Origin: an uncultured Lactobacillus sp.
GTDB lineage: Bacteria > Bacillota > Bacilli > Lactobacillales > Lactobacillaceae
Length of the DNA: 5,354 nt
Direction of reading: 5' to 3'
NCBI GenBank assembly: GCA_946409675.1
Contig: CAMJXI010000082.1
Span: 1 to 5,354, forward strand
Positions 1-5,354 of this stretch are shown piece after piece. Each line of letters starts with the position of its first letter. The first letter of the stretch is position 1. Below the pieces are notes generated by a model. That model was not told the DNA's origin. It did no database searches and saw only the letters and a list, made by a program, of their open reading frames with translations. The translations under genes and the position numbers were made by a program.

Positions 1-596
1 TGAAACCAAAAGTGGTTAACGTGAAGATTCAAACTAGAAAATCTAAGACGTTCCCCATCCAAGTTGTTTACAACAAGGAGAGCGTCGCAGACGGTTATGA
101 GACCGGTGTACCGAAATCTGATCCGAGTGTCGTTAGTGTAACTGGACCTCGAAGCGAAGTTAACCAGGTCGACCATATCGAAGCGCGTTTGACGGTGCCT
201 AAAGGCTCCAATAAGACGCTTGAGCAAGAGTTGATGCTGGTCGCAGTCGATAAGAATGGCAATCAAATGAACGTTGTCATGTCACCGGCTACCTCACACA
301 TCACGCTGCCAATCAGTATTCCGTCGAAAACACTAAAGTTAAAAGTCGTCCAGAAGAATGGGGTCTCTGACCTCGATTACGTGGTGACGACGAAGATTTC
401 CAGCGTCCAGGTTTATGGGGCAGAAGATATCTTAGCTGACTTAGACGAGCTCGAAGTGGAAGTTGACCTAACTGATCAAGAAAAAGATTTTGAAAAAACA
501 ATTGAATTGAAAAAACCTAAAGGGGTCATTCGCATTGACCCAGAAGTAGTAACAGTCGCTGTCAAAGTCGGCGTCAACAATGAGAAAGGTAATTAA
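1..596 (+). CDS. cdaR: CdaR (YbbR-domain regulator of c-di-AMP synthase), 5'-truncated
   Basis: This is the C-terminal 197 residues of a YbbR-domain protein. The reading frame is open from base 3 (K-P-K before the GTG at 12), so the GTG is internal and the real start lies left of the window. At least two YbbR-like repeats are visible, roughly residues 4-105 and 106-193. Each has a P-x-V-V-x-V-x-G or V-Q-V-Y-G-A core followed by an acidic D/E-rich strand and an ending such as [10 protein letters not shown]. In Firmicutes CdaR is anchored by an N-terminal membrane helix (not in this window), its YbbR domains are extracellular, and it modulates the diadenylate cyclase CdaA. The gene order cdaA-cdaR-glmM is conserved, and glmM follows here after only 8 bases, which supports the assignment. 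The stop TAA is at 594-596. Identification is good; the regulatory role is family knowledge and is not shown here. Confidence 0.88.
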   Translation, partial: KPKVVNVKIQTRKSKTFPIQVVYNKESVADGYETGVPKSDPSVVSVTGPRSEVNQVDHIEARLTVPKGSNKTLEQELMLVAVDKNGNQMNVVMSPATSHITLPISIPSKTLKLKVVQKNGVSDLDYVVTTKISSVQVYGAEDILADLDELEVEVDLTDQEKDFEKTIELKKPKGVIRIDPEVVTVAVKVGVNNEKGN

Positions 597-604
597 TAAA
601 AATT

Positions 605-1960
605 ATGAAATATTTTGGAACTGATGGAGTTAGAGGTGTCGCAAATGAGGGACTCACTCCTGAATTAGCTTTTAAATTAGGCCGCGATGGTGGATATGTA
701 CTCACTGAGCAAAAAGAAAATAAAGACCAAAGACCAAAGGTTTTGGTTGCCCGCGATACCCGTATTTCCGGGGAAATGTTACAGTACGCTTTGATTTCCG
801 GACTTTTGTCAGTCGGAATTGAAGTTTTGGACTTGGGTGTCATCTCAACTCCTGCCGTTGCTTACTTGGTTAAGGCACAAGATGCCGATGCCGGAATTAT
901 GATTTCCGCTTCCCACAACCCAGTGCAAGATAATGGGATTAAATTCTTCGGTGGTGACGGCTACAAGTTGTCTGATGCAACTGAAGAAAAAATCGAAGTT
1001 TTACTTGAAGCCGAAACTGACGAATTACCACGTCCAAGTGCCAAAGGCCTTGGTAGTGTTGAAGAATACCCAGAGGGTGCTTCTAAATATCTCCAATTTA
1101 TCGAACAAACTATTCCTGACAACGTGAGCGATATTCATGTGGTCATCGATGCCGCTAACGGCGCAACTAGTTCACTTGTGAACCGCTTGTTCGCTGACGT
1201 TGATGCTAATTTTGAAACAATCGCTTCTCATCCAGATGGCTTAAACATCAACGATGGTGTGGGCTCAACTCACCCAGGCAACTTAGCTAAAGAAGTTGTT
1301 TTGCGTAATGCCCAAGTCGGACTCGCTTTTGATGGCGATGGCGACCGTTGTATCGCGATTGACGAGAATGGTGAGGTGGTCGATGGCGACAAAATCATGT
1401 ACATTCTTGGAAAATACATGAGCGAAAAGGGTACCTTGAAGAAGGATACAATTGTCACGACTGTGATGAGTAATATCGGACTTTACAAGGCAATCGAAAA
1501 GGCTGGCTTACATTCAGTCCAAACTGCTGTTGGTGATCGTTACGTCGTTGAAGAAATGCGTAAGGATGGTTACAACATCGGGGGCGAACAATCTGGCCAC
1601 GTGGTCTTGTTCGATTACCATAATACCGGTGACGGTATGTTGACTGGTTTACACTTGCTTTGGGTCATGAAGGACACAGGTAAATCACTCAGCGAACTTG
1701 CTAGTGCTGTGAAGACTTATCCTCAAAAATTAGTGAACGTTAAGGTCACTGACAAGAATATCTGGAAAGAAAATCCAGCAATCTTATCTGTCATCGACAC
1801 AGTCGAAAAAGAAATGGCCGGCGACGGTCGGGTCTTGGTTCGTCCTTCAGGTACCGAATCACTCTTACGTGTGATGGCTGAAGCTCCAACGCAAGATTTG
1901 GTGAACAACTACGTTGACCGGATTGTGAATGTCGTTCAAAACGAAATCGGCATCGATTAA
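605..1960 (+). CDS. glmM: Phosphoglucosamine mutase GlmM
   Basis: GlmM converts glucosamine-6-phosphate to glucosamine-1-phosphate in the cytoplasm, a step towards UDP-GlcNAc for peptidoglycan. The 451-residue length matches the family (about 450). All four alpha-D-phosphohexomutase landmarks are visible: the N-terminus [11 protein letters not shown]; the phosphoserine loop SASHNP at 101-106 with catalytic Ser103; the metal loop DGDGDR at 243-248; the sugar-binding loop GGEQSGH at 326-332; and the phosphate-binding loop RPSGTES at 413-419. No key residue is missing. The start is fixed by the near-universal N-terminus, although the Shine-Dalgarno is poor: the nearest candidate, AAAGG at 585-589, sits 15 bases from the ATG and inside the end of cdaR. 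Translation may therefore depend on coupling to cdaR, whose stop is 8 bases upstream. GlmM is also known to bind and inhibit CdaA. The transcript probably ends at the hairpin at 2006-2053. Confidence 0.98.
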   Translation: MKYFGTDGVRGVANEGLTPELAFKLGRDGGYVLTEQKENKDQRPKVLVARDTRISGEMLQYALISGLLSVGIEVLDLGVISTPAVAYLVKAQDADAGIMISASHNPVQDNGIKFFGGDGYKLSDATEEKIEVLLEAETDELPRPSAKGLGSVEEYPEGASKYLQFIEQTIPDNVSDIHVVIDAANGATSSLVNRLFADVDANFETIASHPDGLNINDGVGSTHPGNLAKEVVLRNAQVGLAFDGDGDRCIAIDENGEVVDGDKIMYILGKYMSEKGTLKKDTIVTTVMSNIGLYKAIEKAGLHSVQTAVGDRYVVEEMRKDGYNIGGEQSGHVVLFDYHNTGDGMLTGLHLLWVMKDTGKSLSELASAVKTYPQKLVNVKVTDKNIWKENPAILSVIDTVEKEMAGDGRVLVRPSGTESLLRVMAEAPTQDLVNNYVDRIVNVVQNEIGID

Positions 1961-1983
1961 TTAAATCTAAAACATTGATTAAA

Positions 1984-1998
1984 CAGCTTTTAAAGCTG
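1984..1998. repeat. Short perfect inverted repeat after glmM
   Basis: CAGCTTT-T-AAAGCTG is a perfect 7+1+7 inverted repeat between glmM and the following terminator. As RNA it could form only a small hairpin (5 bp, 5-base loop), and no T-run follows it, so it is not a terminator by itself. It could be a protein-binding site or chance. The role is unknown. Confidence 0.4.
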
Positions 1999-2005
1999 AT
2001 AAAAC

Positions 2006-2053
2006 AAACCTCCGCCACTTTTAGTATGATAAAATAGTGGCAGAGGTTTTTTT
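2006..2053 (+). terminator. Intrinsic terminator of the cdaR-glmM operon
   Basis: Arm 2006-2012 (AAACCTC) pairs with 2043-2049 (GAGGTTT). After one C-A mismatch, 2014-2018 (GCCAC) pairs with 2037-2041 (GTGGC). A seven-T run at 2047-2053 follows, giving a standard rho-independent terminator about 45 bases after the glmM stop. Its 3' arm contains the Shine-Dalgarno of the next gene, and its loop contains a promoter -10 element, so three signals occupy the same 50 bases. Confidence 0.88.
2025..2035 (+). promoter_or_regulatory. Extended -10 promoter for the acetyltransferase gene
   Basis: TATGATAAAAT fits the Gram-positive extended -10 pattern TRTGN-TATAAT with one mismatch (-10 hexamer TAAAAT at 2030-2035). 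No good -35 lies 16-18 bases upstream (2006-2012 reads AAACCTC), which extended -10 promoters tolerate. Transcription would start at about 2041-2043, inside the 3' arm of the terminator, giving a leader of only about 12-14 bases that begins at the Shine-Dalgarno. A weaker alternative is TTGATT (1975-1980) with GATAAA (1998-2003), 17 bases apart. Confidence 0.6.
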
Positions 2054-2054
2054 G

Positions 2055-2603
2055 ATGGACGAGAAGATTATTGTTGATGACCACATCAAGTTAGTGGTGA
2101 AGAATAAGGAAATGGCTGCTGAAATGTATGCCATTATTGCGACGGAGCGGGAATATTTGCGCAGGTTTTTGCCATGGGCTGACTTAGTCACCAACGTGAC
2201 GCAACAAGAATTGATTCTGACGGATGCGTACTTGAAGAGTAAGAGTGGCGAGGCCTATGACACCGCGATTTACTATGACGACCGAATTGTCGGAAGTATG
2301 TCGTTGAACGAAATTTCCCAACAAAATAAATTTGCGGACATTGGCTACTGGTTGGCCGAAGAAATGCAGGGCTACGGGATTGTGACGAAGAGTGTGGCCA
2401 AATTAATCGAGTACGGCTTTAACGAGTTACAACTGCACAAAATCATTCTTGAGGCAGCCAGCGATAATGAACCCAGTAATGGGGTAGCAGAACGAATAGG
2501 GATGCAATTGGAAGCCAAATTAGCAGATCAAATTTTGTTGCCGGATGGCTACCATGATTTGAATGTTTATTGTCAGTTTAATCCAAACGAAAAAAATAAG
2601 TAA
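2055..2603 (+). CDS. GNAT family N-acetyltransferase, RimJ/RimL-type
   Basis: This 182-residue protein has the length and layout of the RimJ/RimL (YdaF-like) branch of GNAT acetyltransferases, which move an acetyl group from acetyl-CoA to an amine. Visible marks are EREYLRRFLPW at 31-41, typical of the RimL N-terminal helix; the core strand FADIGYWLAEE at 93-103; the acetyl-CoA pyrophosphate loop E-x-Q-G-Y-G at 103-108, followed by V-T-K-S-V; and the late motif N-E-P-S-N-G-V-A-E-R-I-G-M at 138-150, close to the usual N-x-x-S-x-x-V-x-E-K-x-G-F. I chose ATG 2055 because AGAGG (2042-2046) lies 8 bases upstream. The in-frame GTG at 2037 lies inside the terminator stem and has no ribosome binding site. 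The substrate cannot be told: ribosomal protein, another protein or a small amine are all possible. The gene looks monocistronic, and its last codons form part of the terminator at 2592-2627. Confidence 0.92.
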   Translation: MDEKIIVDDHIKLVVKNKEMAAEMYAIIATEREYLRRFLPWADLVTNVTQQELILTDAYLKSKSGEAYDTAIYYDDRIVGSMSLNEISQQNKFADIGYWLAEEMQGYGIVTKSVAKLIEYGFNELQLHKIILEAASDNEPSNGVAERIGMQLEAKLADQILLPDGYHDLNVYCQFNPNEKNK

Positions 2604-2627
2604 ACTCAGCCGAGTTTACTTATTTTT
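2592..2627. terminator. Bidirectional intrinsic terminator between convergent genes
   Basis: Arms 2592-2607 and 2612-2627 form a perfect 16-bp inverted repeat around a 4-base loop (AGCC). They carry A-rich and T-rich ends, so the hairpin can terminate in both directions. The left arm contains the last codons and the TAA (2601-2603) of the acetyltransferase. The right arm ends one base before the stop codon of the convergent queT-like gene. One element therefore serves both genes with almost no spacer. Confidence 0.92.
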
Positions 2628-2628
2628 G

Positions 2629-3129
2629 TTAGTTACTTAGTTTGTATTTAGCAGGAATATTGGGACTCTTTTCAATCAGGCCGAAAACCACTGAACCTAG
2701 GGCACAGGTGATAAATTCGGTCACGAAAAGGCCAGCGTAGGTGATCCAGAATGGTGCCCCAAAGACTAATTTCAATTCGAGGGCAATCATAAACATACTT
2801 AATGCACCAATCACGGGTACCACGGCCAATTTACCCCAGTAGTTTTTGATTAACTTGCTGACGAGGTAACTACCACCGGTAATCACCAGTGTGTTGAGTG
2901 TCCCGAAGACGAGGTCGACGGCCGCCAAGTTGCTGAACAAGTTGACGATGAAGCAGCCGATTGTGACCGCCCAAACGTATCTTTTATTAAAAACGGAAAT
3001 GGCGTTGACCATCTCGGCCAGTCTAAATTGTAATGCGCCGAAATTTAAGGGCATCAAAAGTAAACCTAAAACGACATAAGTCGCCGCTACCAAGGCCATC
3101 TTGGTGAGCTCAAGCGTTCTATTATTCAT
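2629..3129 (-). CDS. queT: QueT family queuosine-precursor transporter
   Basis: A 166-residue, very hydrophobic protein with about five or six membrane segments (roughly residues 11-28, 38-48, 52-67, 71-92, 100-118 and 122-151). QueT proteins are thought to be substrate-binding (S) components of ECF-type transporters for queuosine precursors such as preQ1, and are typically 160-170 residues long. Family-like stretches are QFRLAEMVNAIS (34-45), TIGCFIVNL (56-64) and DLVFGT (72-77). The strongest support is the preQ1-I riboswitch directly upstream in its leader. The ATG at 3129-3127 follows AGGAG (3139-3135) by 5 bases. No ECF energizing module is nearby, which is normal for group II S-components that share a common one. 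The exact transported precursor is inferred. Confidence 0.93.
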   Translation of the reverse strand: MNNRTLELTKMALVAATYVVLGLLLMPLNFGALQFRLAEMVNAISVFNKRYVWAVTIGCFIVNLFSNLAAVDLVFGTLNTLVITGGSYLVSKLIKNYWGKLAVVPVIGALSMFMIALELKLVFGAPFWITYAGLFVTEFITCALGSVVFGLIEKSPNIPAKYKLSN

Positions 3130-3134
3130 ATTTT

Positions 3135-3171
3135 CTCCTAGTTTTTTTATGTGGGATGGTTACGAACCACA
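3135..3171 (-). promoter_or_regulatory. preQ1-I riboswitch (SD-sequestering, probably type II)
   Basis: On the minus strand the leader reads TGTGG (3171-3167), a 12-base loop beginning TTCGTAACC, CCACA (3154-3150), an A-run (3149-3142, first base T), then CTAGGAG (3141-3135). This follows the preQ1-I H-type pseudoknot. P1 is TGTGG/CCACA. The cytosine just before the P1 3' strand (base 3155) is in the ligand-pairing place, and the A-rich tail should lie in the P1 groove. The tail can pair with the loop as C3164-G3138, U3162-A3139 and A3161-U3140, with G3163 skipped, similar to the type II aptamer from Thermoanaerobacter. Because that tail is also the Shine-Dalgarno (AGGAG, 5 bases from the ATG), ligand binding should block translation of queT. 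No separate terminator hairpin is present, which favours translational control. Confidence 0.87.
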
Positions 3172-3191
3172 GTATTTTGAATCAACTACTA

Positions 3192-3219
3192 ATTGTAATT
3201 GAAATAATTTTTTTGACAA
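3192..3219 (-). promoter_or_regulatory. Promoter of the riboswitch-queT transcript
   Basis: On the minus strand, -35 TTGTCA (3219-3214) and -10 TACAAT (3197-3192) are separated by 16 bases. Each matches the sigma-A consensus at five of six positions. Transcription would start at about 3185, some 14 bases before the riboswitch aptamer, giving a compact leader. Confidence 0.65.
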
Positions 3220-3244
3220 GTTATTTAAAAAGCTAGTCCAATTT

Positions 3245-3255
3245 TATGCTAGACT
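3245..3255 (+). promoter_or_regulatory. Candidate extended -10 promoter for the HAD phosphatase gene
   Basis: TATGCTAGACT fits TRTGN plus a -10 hexamer TAGACT (3250-3255, four of six). A perfect TTGACA lies at 3213-3218 on this strand but is 31 bases away, too far to serve as its -35. The start would be near 3262, about 10 bases before the AAAGGA ribosome binding site. An alternative reading is TATGCT itself (3245-3250) as the -10, but its -35 region is also poor. Confidence 0.45.
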
Positions 3256-3284
3256 TTACTTAGTAAACTAAAAGGATGGATATT

Positions 3285-4100
3285 ATGACAATTAAACTTA
3301 TTGCCACCGACATGGATGGCACTTTACTAGACGACCAAAAAGAACTGTCAAAGGGCGCTCTTGCAGCAATTGAAACCGCAAAGGACCAAGGAATCAAGGT
3401 CGTTTTAGCAACCGGACGTCCGATGAAGGGAGTCCAATCTTACCTCGACCAATTAAATATGGCAGGCAAAAACCAATACGTTTTAACTTACAACGGTGCT
3501 TTTGTCCAAAATACCGCGGGAGATCCCGTGATTTCCCACCCCTTGGGTTACGACGACTTTTTGAAATTTGAGAAGTTGGCCGACGAATATAAAATGATGT
3601 TACACTTTGAAACCATGCACCATTTCTACACGACTAACACTGATTTGAACCGCTACATCGCCATGGAAAGTTTCGTGACGGATACCCCAATTCGGGTTCG
3701 GACGGCAGAACAAATTCGCCGCGATATTGTCATTGGCAAGATTATGATTACCGCTGATCCAGAGGATATGACCGAATTTAAGAAGCAAATGGACCACAAG
3801 TATTTTGAAGATTACCAGATCACAATGTCAGAAGAATTTTTCTTGGAAATTAATTCTAACAAGGCTTCTAAGGGTACAAGTATCGGCCAACTGGCTGACA
3901 AGCTTGGCATCAACCACGACGAAGTGATGATTTTCGGGGACCAAGGCAACGACCTCTCAATGTTCAAGCAAGACGAGTTCGTCAAAGTGGCTATGGGCAA
4001 TGCAATCGACGACTTAAAATCTCGGGCCGATTATGTAACCAAGACTAACGAAGAGGGCGGCTTTGCCCACGCCGTTCGCAAATTTGCCTTAAATGACTAA
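3285..4100 (+). CDS. Cof-type HAD-IIB family phosphatase
   Basis: A 271-residue cytoplasmic hydrolase of the Cof/YidA group of haloacid dehalogenase phosphatases, which use Mg2+ and an aspartyl-phosphate intermediate to dephosphorylate sugar phosphates, flavin nucleotides and similar compounds. All motifs are present: motif I DMDGT with nucleophile Asp9 and Asp11; motif II ATGRP with Thr43; motif III K-A-S-K-G with Lys196; and motif IV GDQGND with Asp219 and Asp223. The segment between about 80 and 185 is the C2B cap, which sets substrate choice. Length is normal for the family. I prefer ATG 3285 over the in-frame ATG 3276 because AAAGGA (3271-3276) is then an 8-base-spaced ribosome binding site, while the upstream ATG overlaps it and has none of its own. 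The product then begins M-T-I-K-L-I-A-T-D, as usual in this family. The physiological substrate is unknown. Confidence 0.95.
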   Translation: MTIKLIATDMDGTLLDDQKELSKGALAAIETAKDQGIKVVLATGRPMKGVQSYLDQLNMAGKNQYVLTYNGAFVQNTAGDPVISHPLGYDDFLKFEKLADEYKMMLHFETMHHFYTTNTDLNRYIAMESFVTDTPIRVRTAEQIRRDIVIGKIMITADPEDMTEFKKQMDHKYFEDYQITMSEEFFLEINSNKASKGTSIGQLADKLGINHDEVMIFGDQGNDLSMFKQDEFVKVAMGNAIDDLKSRADYVTKTNEEGGFAHAVRKFALND

Positions 4101-4109
4101 AATTGTTCC

Positions 4110-4145
4110 AAAAAAATAGACTTTGTAAAAAGTCTAATTTTTTTT
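4110..4145. terminator. Bidirectional intrinsic terminator between convergent genes
   Basis: TAGACTTT (4117-4124) pairs with AAAGTCTA (4129-4136) around a 4-base loop. The hairpin is flanked by an A-run at 4110-4116 and a T-run at 4138-4145. It can end transcription of the HAD gene rightward and of the DUF4097 gene leftward. The stop codon of the latter (4150-4148) is only 2 bases from the T-run. Confidence 0.9.
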
Positions 4146-4147
4146 GG

Positions 4148-5315
4148 CTAGAAAATTTTCACGTTACCGGTACTCGTCTTAACTCCTACCTTAATCTTAG
4201 GGAAGTGGCCGACTTGCCCAGAAATCTTCTGACCCTGGAAGTTGGTAACCTTAGCTTGGACTGGGGTCTTCAAGGCACCGTTCTTCGTTTGAATCTCAAA
4301 GAGGTAGTCCGTGGTTGGGTCAAAAATCAGTTTCACGTTCCCAGAGTGATTTTCGATGGTTAAGTCGTCAGTTAACTTGGCAAAGTCTAGGGTTAGGTTA
4401 CCGTTCTTAGAAGTGACTTGGCCAGCTCCCGTAAGATTCTGAAGCTTGAGCGTGCCACTGGTTGTCTTGATATCGAAGTTTTCAGTGTCAGCGTCAATGC
4501 CTTTAATATTGCCACTCTTACTTTCGATGACCAGGTTATCGGCCTTCACTTGTTCTAACTTCACGGAGCCACTATTTGAGCTAATGGCCATTTGGCCACC
4601 CTTTTCTTCAACTAAGACGTTTGAGAGTTTAATGTTCCCACTCTTAGAGTTGAAGTGGAGGTCTTGGCTCGCTAAATTTTTGCCGTAGATGTTACCGGAT
4701 GAGAGGTCGGTTTGGAGTCGTTTGCTCTTGAAGTTGATAAACTTGGCGTTGCCAGATTTAGAGGTTAGATCAAACATCGATTCCGATTGGAAATTGATGA
4801 TGTTGACGTTTCCGAGGTTTGAAAAGAGGGTAATAAAACCAGCGAACTCGTTGGGAATAGCAATCTCGATTTTTTCGCGGAAAATACCGACCAGTTTGCG
4901 GGGTCCTTGTTGAATGTTCAAGACATTCCCGATTTTAGTGGCTTCCGTGAATATTTTTTCGATCCGGCGGGACATGAATTCCCGGACGTGAATCTCGTTG
5001 TCAAGCGAAGGAATAATCGTCACGACACCGTGGTGGTAGCTGAAGTGGATCTCATCGACAGATTCGAGGTTCACCTGAATCTCGTTCTCAAGGGTCAACT
5101 CGTTGACGGAGTTTAAGACTTTGTTATAGAAGGTGTAAGCTTTACTAAAGTCAGGTTGGCTTTCGGCCATGGCTTCAAGCAAGTCATCAAGGCCGTCGAG
5201 ACTGTCAAAGGCTTGCTTGGTGGCCTCTTCTTCGGTGATGCCTGCTGCTACTTTTTCGTGTATAAAAGTGTTAAGGTTGTTTGATAACGATTCATGGAGT
5301 TCTTCAAACTCATCG
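4148..5315 (-). CDS. DUF4097 beta-strand-repeat protein with HAAS-like N-terminus, 5'-truncated
   Basis: The frame is open from the stop at 4150-4148 to the edge of genomic sequence at about 5314, giving 388 residues without an N-terminus. A TTG at 5182 could be taken as a start, but the 44 upstream residues clearly belong to the protein. They include G-I-T-E-E-E-A-T-K-Q-A-F and S-L-G-D-L-D-D-L-L, the pattern of HAAS/DUF1700 and permease-prefix helical domains. From about residue 165 on, S-G-N-type turns recur every 19-20 residues (near 167, 187, 206, 225, 248, 267, 286, 304, 324, 345 and 382), the mark of DUF4097 single-strand beta-solenoids. No signal peptide, membrane helix or sortase motif is visible in what is present. 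DUF4097 proteins include LiaX/YvlB envelope-stress proteins, but the N-terminus here differs from the one I know for them. HAAS/DUF4097 genes often neighbour PadR regulators, which here would lie beyond the edge. Function is unknown. Confidence 0.85.
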
Positions 5316-5354
5316 AGATCGGAAGAGCGTCGTGTAGGGAAAGAGTGTAGATCT
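5316..5354. other. Illumina adapter contamination at the contig end
   Basis: The last 39 bases begin AGATCGGAAGAGCGTCGTGT and continue through AGGGAAAGAGTGTAGATCT. As I recall it, this is the reverse complement of the Illumina TruSeq universal adapter, without a mismatch. It is library sequence, not genome. On the minus strand it reads in frame with the DUF4097 gene as DLHSFPTRRSSDL, a peptide familiar as an adapter-derived artefact in protein databases. Confidence 0.97.

Noticed and set aside
12..14. GTG as the start of the first gene
   Set aside because: The frame is open to the left edge and the protein lacks the N-terminal membrane helix and first YbbR repeats of CdaR, so the GTG is an internal valine codon.
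2037..2039. GTG as the acetyltransferase start
   Set aside because: It lies in the terminator stem without a ribosome binding site; ATG 2055 has AGAGG 8 bases upstream.
3213..3218. TTGACA as the -35 of the HAD gene
   Set aside because: No acceptable -10 lies 16-18 bases downstream on that strand; the best (TCCAAT at 3237-3242) lacks the key second A.
3276..3278. ATG 3276 as the HAD phosphatase start
   Set aside because: It overlaps the AAAGGA that serves ATG 3285, and three extra residues before M-T-I-K are not typical of the family.
4180..4800. Near-regular 57-60 base periodicity resembling a CRISPR or tandem repeat array
   Set aside because: The repeats are degenerate at DNA level and follow the 19-20 residue protein repeat in frame; there are no identical repeats with unique spacers.
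4446..5116. Rightward open frames opposite the DUF4097 gene
   Set aside because: They are antisense shadows of a repetitive gene. Their products have no recognisable motifs or start signals.
5180..5182. TTG as the DUF4097 gene start
   Set aside because: Upstream codons in the same frame carry recognisable HAAS-like sequence, and no ribosome binding site was evident.
1..5354. A novel defence, mobile or biosynthetic system
   Set aside because: Every complete gene belongs to a well-known family in an ordinary chromosomal setting, and no recombinase, toxin, nuclease or array was seen.

Overview
The window reads as chromosomal DNA of a low-to-moderate GC Gram-positive bacterium, most likely a member of the Lactobacillaceae. 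The reasons are the cdaR-glmM gene pair, a preQ1-I riboswitch in front of a QueT-type vitamin transporter, Gram-positive extended -10 (TATGN) promoters, strong AGGAG-like ribosome binding sites and compact intrinsic terminators. I cannot resolve the genus from sequence alone. It is ordinary housekeeping chromosome. No prophage, insertion sequence, CRISPR array, tRNA or rRNA is visible, and I see no convincing undescribed system.

Layout. Bases 1-1960 (+) hold the end of a c-di-AMP/cell-wall operon: the C-terminal part of the YbbR-domain protein CdaR, then complete glmM (phosphoglucosamine mutase). A terminator hairpin at 2006-2053 closes the operon and physically overlaps the promoter and ribosome binding site of the next gene, a RimJ/RimL-type GNAT acetyltransferase (2055-2603, +). 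A 16-bp perfect hairpin then separates this gene from a convergent queT-like membrane protein (2629-3129, -), whose leader carries a preQ1-I riboswitch that overlaps its Shine-Dalgarno. A divergent intergenic region of about 155 bp leads to a Cof-type HAD phosphatase (3285-4100, +). Another bidirectional hairpin at 4110-4145 separates it from a convergent gene (4148 to the right edge, -) that encodes an N-terminal helical HAAS/permease-prefix-like segment followed by a DUF4097 beta-strand-repeat domain.

The right edge is not genomic. The last 39 bases (5316-5354) match Illumina adapter sequence as I know it, so the assembly ends inside the DUF4097 gene, and its true start is missing. Any protein predicted there would carry an artificial adapter-encoded N-terminus.

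Functional links. CdaR and GlmM are both known partners of the diadenylate cyclase CdaA, which should lie just upstream of the window, and they tie c-di-AMP to UDP-GlcNAc supply. The other genes are single-gene units with their own promoters and shared terminators. No stretch longer than about 160 bases lacks a gene.
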